Position numbers and translations under genes: made by a program
Source: Fodinibacter sp038258215
GTDB taxonomy: Bacteria > Actinomycetota > Actinomycetes > Actinomycetales > Dermatophilaceae
Direction: 5' to 3'
Assembly (NCBI GenBank): GCA_038258215.1
Contig: JBBSQC010000001.1
Span: forward strand, 62,001-126,000
Length of the DNA: 64,000 nucleotides
Notes under the pieces: generated by a model
Database searches by the model: none
The model's input: the letters and a program-made list of their open reading frames with translations, nothing else
Told to the model about the DNA's origin: nothing
Shown: positions 1-10,694 of the stretch, in pieces
How the letters are laid out: every line of letters begins with the position of its first letter
Numbering within the stretch: position 1 is the stretch's first letter

Positions 1-985
1 CCAGGGCTACCCCCTCGTAGCCCCCTCCGGCGACGTCGGCGTCATCGCGCTCCTCGCCCTCGGCCCGGGCCTCGCGCATGTAGGTGGCGTCGCGCGCCTC
101 GCGGACCCGTCGCCACTCCGCGGCGGCACCGGCCGGGTCGGCCGCGACCGTCTCGTAGAAGGCCGACTGCTGGTCGAGCAGGAACTCACCCCGGGTCTGG
201 GGGGCCCCGAGGATGGAGGCGAGCGCCTCGCGGGTGAAGTAGTAGTAGTAGAGGTACTCGTTGGGCAGGGCGCCGAGGGCACGCAACCACGCCGGTCCGA
301 ACAGACGCCCCTCCTCCAGGCGCTGCAGCCGTTCGGGGTCACCGAGGAGCCGGGGGAGGTGGTCCACCCCGTCGACCCGCAGCGCCCGCAGCCAGCCGAG
401 GTGGTTGAGGCCGACGTAGTCGATCTCAACGGTGCTCGGATCCAGCTCGAGGGCGTCGATCGCCCTACGCGCCAAGGCGATCGGTGAGTCGCAGATCCCG
501 ATGACGCGGTCGCCGAGCACCGACTGCATGGCCTCGGTGATGATGCCGGCCGGGTTGGTGAAGTTGATGAACCACGCATCCGGCGCCAGGCGGCGGGTGC
601 GCTCGGCGATGTCCAGGGCCACGGGCACCGTGCGCAGTGCGTAGGCGAGCCCTCCCGGTCCGGTGGTCTCCTGACCCAGGATCCCGAGGTCGAGGGCGAC
701 CCGCTCGTCCCGCGTGCGACCGACCAGCCCACCGACCCGAATCGCCGAGAACACGAAGTCGGCTCCCCGCAGCGCCTCGTCGAGGTCGCGTGTCGGCCGG
801 ACCGTTGGCGGGTCGGGGTGCTCGGAGCCGAGCTGCGCCAGCACCCGGGTGATGGCCGAGAGCCGCGCCTCGTCCAGGTCGTGGAGGACCACCTCGGTGA
901 TCCGCCCGGGGGAGTCGTCACGCAGGAGCGCGCCGTAGACCAGCGGCACCCGGAACCCCCCGCCGCCGAGGATCGTCAGCCTCAT
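1..985 (-). CDS. GH4 family 6-phospho-beta-glucosidase (C-terminus beyond left edge)
   Basis: NAD+- and metal-dependent glycosidase of family GH4, which opens 6-phospho-glucosides by a redox/elimination mechanism in the cytoplasm. The start reads MRLTILGGGGFRVPLVYGAL, the glycine-rich NAD-binding strand typical of the 6-phospho-beta-glucosidase branch. The metal-ligand region GICDSP and the GLNHLGW motif (Cys and His ligands of the family) are both present, about 170-210 residues in. About 328 codons are visible of a usual 420-450, and the frame is open to base 1. The ATG overlaps the stop of the upstream deoR-type gene (ATGA), so the two are translationally coupled. Family is clear. Substrate is inferred: no PTS gene is visible, so the phosphorylated substrate may come from the PfkB kinase or another route. 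Confidence 0.9.
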   Translation of the reverse strand, partial: MRLTILGGGGFRVPLVYGALLRDDSPGRITEVVLHDLDEARLSAITRVLAQLGSEHPDPPTVRPTRDLDEALRGADFVFSAIRVGGLVGRTRDERVALDLGILGQETTGPGGLAYALRTVPVALDIAERTRRLAPDAWFINFTNPAGIITEAMQSVLGDRVIGICDSPIALARRAIDALELDPSTVEIDYVGLNHLGWLRALRVDGVDHLPRLLGDPERLQRLEEGRLFGPAWLRALGALPNEYLYYYYFTREALASILGAPQTRGEFLLDQQSAFYETVAADPAGAAAEWRRVREARDATYMREARAEGEERDDADVAGGGYEGVAL

Positions 986-1749
986 CCGATCACCACCTCC
1001 ATACCGTGGTCGCGACACTGCCCCAGGATGGCCGGGTCGGCCTCGGTCGTCGTCACGAGCACGTGAACACTCTCGCCCGAACAGACTCGCATGGTGCCCG
1101 ACCCCGGGATCTTGTGACCGTCGGCCACCACGACCACCTGACGCGCGGCCGACACCAGCGCCCGCTTGACCGGGACCTCGACGAAGGTGGTGTCCATGAC
1201 GTCACCCGCCGCGGAGATCCCACTCGTGCCGATGAAGGCCCGGTCGACACCGATCTGGCTCACGGCGTCCTCGGTGAGGACCCCGACGAGGGAGTGGTAG
1301 GACCGGCGCACCAGGCCGCCGAGCAGGATCAGCTCGACCGCCTCGTCCTGCCGGAGCTCGTCGAGGACCGCGAGGCTGTTCGTGACCACGGTGATGGAGC
1401 GGCCGCGCAGGGCTCGGGCCAGCAGGGCCGTCGTGGTGCCGATGTCCAGGGCCACGACCTCGCCGTCGAGCACGAGCCTCGCGGCCGCCGCGGCGACCGC
1501 GGCCTTGTGGGGTGCGTGGGCCAGGGCGACGTCGGCGAAGGGTCGGGTGGCGTCGGGGTCGCTCAGGAGGGTCGTGGTGAGCGACGCGCCGCCGTGCACC
1601 CGGGTGAGGACGCCGGCTCGGTCGAGGTCGAGGAGGTCGCGCCTGATGGTCGAGGGACTGACTTCCAGGGCACTGGACAGGTCGGTCACCGACACGGTCC
1701 CATCCGCTCGCACCCGGTCGACGATCTGGGTGTGCCTCTGCACCTTCAC
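982..1749 (-). CDS. DeoR/GlpR-family transcriptional regulator
   Basis: 255-residue repressor. The N-terminal winged helix-turn-helix (about residues 3-57) has the DeoR signature (VSVTDLSSALEVSPSTIRRDL ending in RVHGGASL). The rest is the DeoRC sugar-phosphate sensor domain with the IGTTTALLARAL and IGTSGIS stretches. It probably binds DNA in the 1750-1865 gap and responds to a phosphorylated sugar, controlling both the coupled GH4 gene and the divergent PfkB/ABC operon. Start is GTG at 1749, exactly 7 nt after a TAGCGT hexamer on the same strand, so the mRNA is probably leaderless. The effector cannot be read from the sequence. Confidence 0.93.
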   Translation of the reverse strand: MKVQRHTQIVDRVRADGTVSVTDLSSALEVSPSTIRRDLLDLDRAGVLTRVHGGASLTTTLLSDPDATRPFADVALAHAPHKAAVAAAAARLVLDGEVVALDIGTTTALLARALRGRSITVVTNSLAVLDELRQDEAVELILLGGLVRRSYHSLVGVLTEDAVSQIGVDRAFIGTSGISAAGDVMDTTFVEVPVKRALVSAARQVVVVADGHKIPGSGTMRVCSGESVHVLVTTTEADPAILGQCRDHGMEVVIG

Positions 1750-1756
1750 GGGGCCA

Positions 1757-1846
1757 ACGCTACCAACACCGTGCAGAACCAGCCATCAAATCGAGGGGAG
1801 AATGCAGAAAACGTCACTCAATGAGCAGAATCGCGCAGTTTAGTCT
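1757..1846. promoter_or_regulatory. Divergent promoter/operator region between deoR-type gene and PfkB operon
   Basis: On the minus strand TAGCGT (1762-1757) lies 7 nt before the regulator's GTG. On the plus strand TAGTCT (1841-1846) is a plausible -10 for the PfkB/ABC operon. A short perfect inverted repeat CTCA-A-TGAG (1817-1825) sits near the -35 position of that promoter in the most A/T-rich stretch here and is a candidate DeoR operator. Sites are inferred from spacing and symmetry only. Confidence 0.5.
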
Positions 1847-1865
1847 TGCGAACCTGCGCGGAGGG

Positions 1866-2996
1866 GTGAACGATGACGGGGTGCCGCCCAGCCAGACCTT
1901 CGACCCGCTCGCGCCCGTCCGGTGCGCCGGGGACCCTGACATCGACGTCTTCGTGCAGGGCATGGTGTTCCTCGACATCGTCTTCACGGGCCTCCGGGAG
2001 ATGCCCCGCGCCGGCACCGAGGTCTGGGCCGACGGCATGGGGTCGGCCCCGGGGGGGATCGCCAACCTCGCCGTCGCCGCCTCGCGGCTGGGCCTGCGCA
2101 CCTCGCTCGGCGCCGCCTTCGGCGATGACGACTACGGCGAGTTCTGCTGGAGGGTGCTCGAGGAGCAGGAGTCGATCGACCTCAGCATGTCGCGGCGACA
2201 CGCGGGCTGGCACACGCCGGTCACGGTCTCGGTCTCGGTCGACGGGGACCGGAGCATGATCACCCACGGCCACGACGCGCCCGAGGACCCGGCGGCCCTG
2301 GGCGCCGTGCCACCTCGGTCGAGGGCGGTGCTCCTGGACCTCGACGACCACCGGCCACTCGGCAGCGAGCACCCCGAGCGGGCCTGGGTGGAGGCCTCCC
2401 ACGCGTCCGGGTCGCTGCTGTTCGCGGATGTGGGATGGGACCCCACGGGGACGTGGTCGAGCAGCGTCCTGGACCAGCTGAGCTACTGCCACGGCTTCCT
2501 CCCCAACGCGGTGGAGGCCATGGCCTACACCAGGACCGACTCCCCACACGACGCCCTCTACGCCCTCGCCGACCTGGTGCCGCTCGCGGTGGTGACCAAC
2601 GGGCGGGACGGGGCCCTGGCCATCGACTCGTGCACGGGGGAGGAGGCGTCCGTCCCGTCCCTGCGAGTCGACGCGATCGACCCGACGGGTGCCGGTGACG
2701 TCTTCGACTCCGGGGTCCTCGTCGGAACCCTCGCGGGCTGGCCCCTCCTCCAGCGACTGAACTTCGCGACCCTGTGCTCGAGCCTCGCCGTGCAGGAGTT
2801 CGGTGGGTCCCTCGCCGCACCCGGCTGGGGTGACATCGCCGACTGGTGGCACCGGGTGCGCGCCCGCCCGAGCACCAACGCAGCGGCCCGCTCGGTGCAG
2901 CGGCGGTTCGCCTTCCTCGACGACCTCGTCGCCGACGTCCCACCCGGAGCGGTCCGCCGCGCCGCTGCCACGATCGCCAAGCTGGCGGACGTGTAG
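1866..2996 (+). CDS. PfkB/ribokinase-family carbohydrate kinase
   Basis: ATP-dependent sugar or nucleoside kinase. It has the N-terminal PfkB region (DVFVQGMVFLDIVF then GSAPGGIANLAVAASRLGL, glycine motif binding substrate) and the C-terminal signature DPTGAGDVFDSG with the catalytic Asp. The reading frame opens at ATG 1821, but that codon lies inside the inverted repeat and upstream of the likely -10 (TAGTCT, 1841-1846). I therefore prefer GTG 1866 (376 aa); GTG 1881 is also possible. It is followed 68 bp later by the ABC binding protein, so it probably phosphorylates the imported sugar. Exact substrate unknown. Confidence 0.88.
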   Translation: MNDDGVPPSQTFDPLAPVRCAGDPDIDVFVQGMVFLDIVFTGLREMPRAGTEVWADGMGSAPGGIANLAVAASRLGLRTSLGAAFGDDDYGEFCWRVLEEQESIDLSMSRRHAGWHTPVTVSVSVDGDRSMITHGHDAPEDPAALGAVPPRSRAVLLDLDDHRPLGSEHPERAWVEASHASGSLLFADVGWDPTGTWSSSVLDQLSYCHGFLPNAVEAMAYTRTDSPHDALYALADLVPLAVVTNGRDGALAIDSCTGEEASVPSLRVDAIDPTGAGDVFDSGVLVGTLAGWPLLQRLNFATLCSSLAVQEFGGSLAAPGWGDIADWWHRVRARPSTNAAARSVQRRFAFLDDLVADVPPGAVRRAAATIAKLADV

Positions 2997-3064
2997 CAGA
3001 GCACTGACTCACGAGTCCGCCCGCCTCTACCTCGACCCTGACCCCGACCAAGGAGACCCACCAC

Positions 3065-4423
3065 ATGTCCCGCACCCGCCTCGTCCTGACCTCCGCGGTC
3101 GTCGGAGCCGGCCTCGCCCTGGGCGCGTGCGCCCCGGGCGGCTCCGACTCCGAGACCTCGTCCGCCCCCGCGGAGCCCTCCGCCGTCAAGACCGACGCCG
3201 CATCCCTGGGCGACGTCACCCTCACCGTGTGGGACCAGGAGGTGCGTGGCGGTCAGGAACAGCAGATGTCCACGCTCAACCAGCAGTTCCAGGAGAAGTA
3301 CCCGAACATCAAGATCAAGCGCGTCTCGCGCTCGTTCGACGACCTGGTCAAGACGTTGCGCCTGGCCCTCAGCGGTGCCGACGCACCCGATGTCGTCCAG
3401 GCCAACAACACCCGCTCCCAGATGGGGGAGTTCGTCAAGGCCGGCCAGCTCGTCAACCTCGACCCCTACGCGAAGGCCTACGGCTGGGACACGCGATACC
3501 CGGAGTCGGTGCGCGCGGTCGCGTCCTACTCCCCGGACGGCGCGACCTTCGGGTCGGGGTCCTTGTTCGGCATGCCGCAGGTGGGTGAGGTCGTCGGGAT
3601 CTTCTACAACGACGCCAAGCTCAAGAGCCTGGGCATCAACCCGCCCCAGACCTGGGCCGACTTCGACGCCGCCCTGGCCACCGCGAAGGGCAAGGGCGAG
3701 CTCCCGCTGGTCCTGGGGAACCTGGAGAAGTGGCCCGCAGGGCACGTCATGGGGGTCGTCCAGGGTCGCTACGTCAAGGCCGACGAGATCCGGACCCTCG
3801 GCTTCGGCCAGCCCGGCGGGTCCTGGACCACCCCCGAGAACCTCCAGGCTGCCCAGACCCTCGTGGACTGGGTCGACAAGGGCTACTTCAGCAAGGGCTT
3901 CAACGGCCTGGACTACGACCCCGCCTGGCAGTCCTTCGGCAAGGGCGACGGCCTCTTCCTCATCGCCGGGTCGTGGCTGCAGGCGGACCTCGAGTCCGCG
4001 ATGGGCAGCGACGTGAAGTTCATGCTCCCACCGCCGTCCGAGGCCGGCGGTACCGCGGTGACCACGGGCGGCACGGGCCTCCCCTTCGCGATCACCAACA
4101 CCGCCAAGAACAAGGACGCGGCGGCCGCCTACCTCAACTTCATCACCAGCCCGGACGCCATGAAGGTGCTCGCCGAGAACGGCAACCTGCCCGTCGTCGA
4201 GACCACCGAGCAGAAGGCGCCCGACGCCCTCGCCACCGACGTGTTCACGGCATTCGGCACGGTCTCCTCCGACAACGGCCTGGTGCCCTACCTCGACTGG
4301 GCCACCCCCACCATGGGTGACACGCTCGGTGCCACCCTCCAGGACCTCCTCGCCAAGAAGGCGACACCCCAGGAGGCGCTCGAGGCCCTCCAGAAGGACT
4401 ACGGCGACTTCACCGCACAGTGA
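3065..4423 (+). CDS. ABC transporter sugar-binding lipoprotein (family 1 solute-binding protein)
   Basis: 452-residue extracytoplasmic binding protein that delivers a sugar to the two following permeases. It starts with a lipoprotein signal (hydrophobic LVLTSAVVGAGLALGAC, lipobox LGAC at 19-22, lipidated Cys22), then the SBP_bac_1 fold (LTVWDQEVRGGQEQQMSTLNQQFQEKYPNIKIKRV and later AAAYLNFITSPDAMKVLAENGNLP fragments). A good Shine-Dalgarno (AAGGAG) lies 9 nt upstream of the ATG. Its stop overlaps the next start (TGATG). The ligand is probably an oligosaccharide or amino-sugar, judged from the GH4 and deacetylase neighbours. Confidence 0.93.
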   Translation: MSRTRLVLTSAVVGAGLALGACAPGGSDSETSSAPAEPSAVKTDAASLGDVTLTVWDQEVRGGQEQQMSTLNQQFQEKYPNIKIKRVSRSFDDLVKTLRLALSGADAPDVVQANNTRSQMGEFVKAGQLVNLDPYAKAYGWDTRYPESVRAVASYSPDGATFGSGSLFGMPQVGEVVGIFYNDAKLKSLGINPPQTWADFDAALATAKGKGELPLVLGNLEKWPAGHVMGVVQGRYVKADEIRTLGFGQPGGSWTTPENLQAAQTLVDWVDKGYFSKGFNGLDYDPAWQSFGKGDGLFLIAGSWLQADLESAMGSDVKFMLPPPSEAGGTAVTTGGTGLPFAITNTAKNKDAAAAYLNFITSPDAMKVLAENGNLPVVETTEQKAPDALATDVFTAFGTVSSDNGLVPYLDWATPTMGDTLGATLQDLLAKKATPQEALEALQKDYGDFTAQ

Positions 4424-5319
4424 TGGGGCGCGTCGCCCGGCCGGCTGGGCCACCGGGGGAGCCCAGACGGGTCGGCTACCTCTACGTGCTGCCCGGGTTC
4501 CTCGTGTATGCCGCTTTCGCCCTCTACCCGCTGCTGAAGGCCGCCTACCTCTCCCTGTTCGAGTGGGACGGCCTGAGCCTCGGCACGTGGGTGGGGCTGG
4601 ACAACTACGCGGAGGTGCTCGCCGATGAGCGGCTGCGCTCGGCCTTCGGACACGCGCTGGTCCTCATGGTGTTCTTCGCGGCCCTGCCGCTCGCCGTCGG
4701 CCTGGTCCTGGCCTCGGTCCTGCACCGGGCCAAGGTCCGAGGGCTGTCGTTCTTCCGGACCGTGGTCTTCCTGCCGCAGGTCATCGCCATGGTCGTCATC
4801 GCCGTCGCGTGGCGGCGGATCTACGCGCCCGGCGGAACCATCAACCAGCTGCTCACGTCGGTGGGGCTCGAGTCGTGGACGAGGGGCTGGCTGGGGGAGT
4901 ACGCGTTCGCGCTGCCCGCGGTGGGGCTCATCGGCACGTGGTTCGAGACCGGCCTGGTCACCGTGCTGCTCCTCGCGGGCATGGGACGGATCTCCAAGGA
5001 CCTCTACGAGGCCGCCCGTCTCGACGGGGCGGGGGCGGTGCGCGAGTTCTTCGCAGTGACCCTCCCCTCGGTGCGCGGCGAGATCGCGGTGGCCCTCACC
5101 CTCACCGTCATCGCCTCGCTGAAGACCTTCGACCTGATCTACCTCACCACGGCCGGCGGCCCGGGGCACCAGACCACGGTGCCGAGCTATGAGGTCTACC
5201 GTCAGGCGTTCGAGCTGGGGCAGGTCGGCCTGGCCTGCACCATCGGGGTCTGCCTCACCGTGATCATCTTCGCCATCAGCGTCGTGATCACCCGGGTCGG
5301 GGATCGGGTGACCGACTGA
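4423..5319 (+). CDS. Sugar ABC transporter permease, MalF type
   Basis: 298-residue inner-membrane permease with six predicted helices. The cytoplasmic EAA loop (YEAARLDGAGAVREFFAVTLP) that contacts the ATPase is present near residue 195. The start ATG overlaps the binding-protein stop; a GTG one codon earlier (4420) is an alternative. Its stop overlaps the next permease start by one base. No ATP-binding subunit is encoded in the cluster, so a shared MsiK-type ATPase elsewhere in the genome is likely (a common actinobacterial arrangement). Confidence 0.93.
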   Translation: MGRVARPAGPPGEPRRVGYLYVLPGFLVYAAFALYPLLKAAYLSLFEWDGLSLGTWVGLDNYAEVLADERLRSAFGHALVLMVFFAALPLAVGLVLASVLHRAKVRGLSFFRTVVFLPQVIAMVVIAVAWRRIYAPGGTINQLLTSVGLESWTRGWLGEYAFALPAVGLIGTWFETGLVTVLLLAGMGRISKDLYEAARLDGAGAVREFFAVTLPSVRGEIAVALTLTVIASLKTFDLIYLTTAGGPGHQTTVPSYEVYRQAFELGQVGLACTIGVCLTVIIFAISVVITRVGDRVTD

Positions 5320-6125
5320 TGCGCGTCTCGAGCACCGAGCGGAACCTCAACTACCTCATCCTCCTGGCCTTCGCGGTCTTCGCCCTCTACCCCATCATCG
5401 GGATCGTCTTCGCGGGGCTGAGCCCCGAGGGCACCGAGGCACCGGGCGGACTGGGCAACATCGCGCAGGCGTGGGAGATCGGGCGCTTCGGTACCTACCT
5501 GCGCAACAGCGTCATGGTGTCGACGTTCGTCGTGAGCGTGAGCGCCGTGCTCTCGATCCTCGCGGGCTTCGCGCTGGGGACGATGCGCTTCCGTGGCGCC
5601 GACGCGATCTTCTACACCATGCTCATCGGGATCATGATGCCCGCCGAGGCGATCATCGTGCCGCTGTTCTTCGACCTGCGGGCCCTGGGACTCACCGACA
5701 CGTTCTGGGCGATCGCCCTGCCGCAGGTGGCGCAGTCGGTGGCCTTCGGCACCTTCTGGCTCCGGGCCGCGTTCCGAGCGCAGTCCCGGTCCCTCGTCGA
5801 GGCCGCCCGGCTCGACGGCGCGAGCACCTGGCGGATCCTGTGGTCGATCCTCGTGCCCGTGGCGCGACCGGCCGTGGTCACCCTGCTCGTGCTGACCTTC
5901 ATGTGGACGTGGAACGAGTTCCTCATCCCGCTGGTCATGGTGCCGACGAACGAGGCGCTGCGCACCGCGCCGCTCGGGCTCGGGTTCTTCTCCGGCCAGT
6001 ACACCCAGGGGACCGCGCTCCTGGCCGCGGGCGCATGCATCGTCGCGCTGCCCGTGGTGGTCGTCTACCTCTTCCTCCAGCGTCACTTCATCTCCGGAAT
6101 GCTCGAGGGAGCCATCAAGGACTGA
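5319..6125 (+). CDS. Sugar ABC transporter permease, MalG type
   Basis: 268-residue partner permease. The N-terminus is very short (MRVSSTERNLNYLILLAFAV), followed by about six helices, and the EAA loop reads VEAARLDGASTWRILWSILVP near residue 165. It ends HFISGMLEGAIKD, the typical MalG-type terminus. It forms the translocation pore with the preceding gene (TGATG junction). A hairpin at 6130-6163 separates it from the secreted deacetylase. Confidence 0.93.
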   Translation: MRVSSTERNLNYLILLAFAVFALYPIIGIVFAGLSPEGTEAPGGLGNIAQAWEIGRFGTYLRNSVMVSTFVVSVSAVLSILAGFALGTMRFRGADAIFYTMLIGIMMPAEAIIVPLFFDLRALGLTDTFWAIALPQVAQSVAFGTFWLRAAFRAQSRSLVEAARLDGASTWRILWSILVPVARPAVVTLLVLTFMWTWNEFLIPLVMVPTNEALRTAPLGLGFFSGQYTQGTALLAAGACIVALPVVVVYLFLQRHFISGMLEGAIKD

Positions 6126-6129
6126 TCAT

Positions 6130-6163
6130 CCACCGTCCGTGATCGCGTCCGCGCGGTCGGTGG
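6130..6163 (+). terminator. Hairpin between permease and deacetylase genes (attenuator or weak terminator)
   Basis: CCACCGTCCG (6130-6139) pairs with CGGTCGGTGG (6154-6163) with one mismatch and a 14-nt loop. There is no U-rich tail. It may reduce read-through into the downstream secreted protein gene or protect the upstream mRNA. It also argues against a deacetylase start at GTG 6139. Confidence 0.45.
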
Positions 6164-6207
6164 CAGCACGGCAGGTCGACGGGCGCACGAATCAATGGGA
6201 GCTGTTC

Positions 6208-8970
6208 ATGTCACGCCTCATCACCCGCACCACCATGGCCACCACCGCGGTGCTCGCGCTGGTTCTGACCGCACCGGCCGCCGTGGCGAGCGCTTCACCG
6301 CCAGGAGCGAAGTGGCCGATGCCACCGGATGCGACGACGTCCGCCGGGACACCGGCCGACCTCGACGTGATGTTCATCGGCGCACACCCCGACGACGAGG
6401 CGTCGACCCTGTCGACGTTCGGTCAGTGGGATGCCGACCACGACGTGCGCACGGGCGTCATCACCATCACCCGGGGCGAGGGCGGCGGGAACGCCGTCGG
6501 ACCCGAGGAGGGTCCGCCTCTGGGCCTGATCCGCGAGCGCGAGGAGCGCTCCGCGGTGGGCAAGGCCGGTGTCACCGACATCTACAACCTCGATGAGGTC
6601 GACTTCTACTACACCGTCTCCGAACCCCTCACCGCGCAGGTGTGGGACCACGAGCAGACACTCGGCAAGGCGGTCCGGATCCTGAGGCAGACCCGGCCGG
6701 AGGTCATCGTGACGATGAACCCGGCACCGTCGCCGGGCCAGCACGGCAACCACCAGGAAGCGGCGCGCATCGCGATCGAGGCCTACGAGGCCGCCGGCGA
6801 CCCGACCCGCTTCCCCGAGCAGATCAGCGAGGAGGGGCTCAAGCCCTTCGCCCCCGACCGGGTGCTCATGCGCACCGCCAACGGCACCAGCGCGAACGGT
6901 CCCACGTGCGCGGCGGACTTCGTGCCCGCGGACCCGAGCCAGACCGTGTACGGCGTCTGGGGAGGCACGCCCGCTCCCGACGGTCGCAGCTGGGCCGCGG
7001 TGGAGCGTGACGCCCAGCGGCTCTACGCCTCGCAGGGCTGGGCGGGCTTCCCCGACGTCCCGACCGATCCCGCCGCCCTCGGGTGTGACTACCTCACCCT
7101 GGTCGACTCCCGCACCCCGCTGCCCGAGTGGGGCAGTGCCGCCGCGTCCTCGGCCACCGCGCCCCTGCAGGGGTCCCTGGTCGCCGTGGACGGTGGCCTG
7201 CCGCTCGGCACGGGGATGACGGTCGACACCGATCGTTTCCGGGTACTCCCCGGTCAACCCTTCGAGGTGACCGTGGGGGCCTCAGCACCGGCCAAACGGG
7301 CTCTCGGTCGTGCGACGGCGTCCTTGGACGTGCCGGAGGGCTGGACCGTCGAGGGTTCCGGCTCCCTGGGTCGCATCCCCAGGGGTGGTGACGCCGACGC
7401 GACCTTCACGGTCACCCCCGCCCCCACCTCGGAGGTCGGGGCCCGGGTCCGGGTGCAGGCGAGAGTCTCGTCCTACGCCGGAGTCGGCTACCAGGACGAG
7501 CCCGTGTTGGTGAGTCCCGCCGTCACCGCGACGCAGCAGCTCCTGACGCGGGTCGCCCAGTTCCGTGGATGGACCGACGAGGTCGGTGCTGACGCACTGG
7601 CCGACATCGTGCGCCCGGTGCTCACCCTCCCGTCGGGTGGGAGCCGCACCGTCGACGTCGTCGTGACCAACCACAGCGCGACGGAGCAGTCGGGCACCGT
7701 GACCCCGACCCCGCCGGCCGGGTTCGCGATGAGCCCGTCCTCGCAGGCCTACGGACCGCTCGCGGCAGGAAAGACCGCCACCGTGAGCTTCACCGCCACG
7801 AACACCGACACCACCCTTCTGACCTCGGTCGAGGGTGGGGAGTCCGGTGACTACCTCTACGGCATCGACACCACGAGCGCATCGGGCACCGGTCACACCG
7901 ACCAGGCCCTCGAGCTGGTGCCGACGGCCGTCGTCGGCGAGGCACCTGCCACGCCGACCGTCGACGGGGTCGTGGGCGACGGTGAGTACCCGGGCGAGGC
8001 GATCGACGTCTCCCGGCGCTGGGAGGGCGTGGATTGCGAGTCTGCTGCGGACTGCTCGGCGACGGCGCACGTGGCCTGGCGCGATGACACCCTGTACGTG
8101 GCCGTGACCGTGGTCGATGACATCAAGGGCACCCCCTTGGCCGCGTCGGACTGCAAGCGGCACTGGCGCACCGACTCGGTCGAGATCGCCATCGACCCCC
8201 GGGGCACCTCGGAGAACACCTCGACGACCTTCAAGGCAGCGATCCTGCCGTGGACCGCTGAGGGTGCACCTTGCTACCTGCGCGACGCCGACGCCCACCA
8301 GGGCGACGGAGCCGACACGGCGCCGGGCATGACCGTGGCCTCGACGGTGACCGAGCCCTACACGGGCTACACCGTGGAGACGGCCATCCCGATGGCCCTC
8401 CTGCCCAGCGCGATCGACCCCGAGCACATGGGGTTGAACATCCTGCCCTACGACTCCGACACCCAGGACAAGACGGGCCAGACCCGTCTCGGCTGGTCGG
8501 TATGGGGCGGCGTGCAGGGTGACCCCTACCGTTGGGGTCAGGTCTCGCTCGACGGCTACCAGCCGCCGGCTGACCGGTCGACCACCCCGGCCGACCCGGT
8601 CATCCCGACCGAGGCCCTCGCCTCGGTGAACTCGCCGCAGTCCATCGCCCAGGCCGTGAGGACCAACGTGGCCCTCGCCGGGATGCCGACCTCTGGTGCC
8701 CGGAAGTTCGCGTGGATCGACCGGGCGTCGCCCACGAGGGGCAGCCTGAACGTCCGTCTCCGTGTTCGTGACAGTGGCACCGCCCACCTGTTCGTGGTCG
8801 ACTCGGACGGCGTGGTCATCGCCCAGGTCCAGGACCTGGTCGTGACGCACGCGGGTCCGCTCGTCGTGAAGCTGCCCGTGACCTGGCCGCTGGCCGGAAA
8901 GGGCCAGGTGCTCCTCGGGTGGTCGGACGGGGACGGCGGCACCTTCGCGTCCCTGGCGGACCTGGGCTGA
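6208..8970 (+). CDS. Secreted PIG-L/LmbE-type deacetylase with NEW3-like and CBM9-like domains
   Basis: 920-residue exported protein. Start ATG 6208 is chosen because GGGAG lies 6 nt upstream and a Sec signal follows at once (RLITRTTMATTAVLALVLTAPAAVASAS, cleavage near residue 30). Residues about 50-300 are a zinc-dependent LmbE/PIG-L deacetylase: AHPDDE at 59-64, TRGEGGGN, and the second metal motif HGNHQEA. The middle (about 340-590) looks like two immunoglobulin-like NEW3-type modules (VTNHSATEQSGTVTPTPP). The 600-800 region resembles a family-9 carbohydrate-binding domain (DDTLYVAVTVVDD, WRTDSVEIAIDPRG). A likely role is removing N-acetyl groups from extracellular amino-sugar polymers or oligomers before ABC uptake. 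Family is clear; substrate is inferred. Confidence 0.85.
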   Translation: MSRLITRTTMATTAVLALVLTAPAAVASASPPGAKWPMPPDATTSAGTPADLDVMFIGAHPDDEASTLSTFGQWDADHDVRTGVITITRGEGGGNAVGPEEGPPLGLIREREERSAVGKAGVTDIYNLDEVDFYYTVSEPLTAQVWDHEQTLGKAVRILRQTRPEVIVTMNPAPSPGQHGNHQEAARIAIEAYEAAGDPTRFPEQISEEGLKPFAPDRVLMRTANGTSANGPTCAADFVPADPSQTVYGVWGGTPAPDGRSWAAVERDAQRLYASQGWAGFPDVPTDPAALGCDYLTLVDSRTPLPEWGSAAASSATAPLQGSLVAVDGGLPLGTGMTVDTDRFRVLPGQPFEVTVGASAPAKRALGRATASLDVPEGWTVEGSGSLGRIPRGGDADATFTVTPAPTSEVGARVRVQARVSSYAGVGYQDEPVLVSPAVTATQQLLTRVAQFRGWTDEVGADALADIVRPVLTLPSGGSRTVDVVVTNHSATEQSGTVTPTPPAGFAMSPSSQAYGPLAAGKTATVSFTATNTDTTLLTSVEGGESGDYLYGIDTTSASGTGHTDQALELVPTAVVGEAPATPTVDGVVGDGEYPGEAIDVSRRWEGVDCESAADCSATAHVAWRDDTLYVAVTVVDDIKGTPLAASDCKRHWRTDSVEIAIDPRGTSENTSTTFKAAILPWTAEGAPCYLRDADAHQGDGADTAPGMTVASTVTEPYTGYTVETAIPMALLPSAIDPEHMGLNILPYDSDTQDKTGQTRLGWSVWGGVQGDPYRWGQVSLDGYQPPADRSTTPADPVIPTEALASVNSPQSIAQAVRTNVALAGMPTSGARKFAWIDRASPTRGSLNVRLRVRDSGTAHLFVVDSDGVVIAQVQDLVVTHAGPLVVKLPVTWPLAGKGQVLLGWSDGDGGTFASLADLG

Positions 8971-8987
8971 GGAGCCCGGGAACGGTG

Positions 8988-9024
8988 TGCCGGTGCTGGC
9001 GTGGTCTCCACGCCAGCACCGGCA
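8988..9024. terminator. Bidirectional terminator hairpin between convergent deacetylase and pgm genes
   Basis: A perfect 17-bp stem: TGCCGGTGCTGGCGTGG (8988-9004) and its exact complement (9008-9024) with a 3-nt loop. It lies in the 59-bp gap between two gene ends and has no T tract on either side, as is common in high-GC actinobacteria. Confidence 0.85.
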
Positions 9025-9029
9025 GCCGC

Positions 9030-10690
<1,661 letters not shown>

Positions 10691-10694
<4 letters not shown>

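Noticed and set aside
2558..4453. 631-codon minus-strand open frame over the ABC binding protein
   Set aside because: Antisense to a clear lipoprotein gene; repetitive Gly/Val/Glu composition with no signal, motif or start site.
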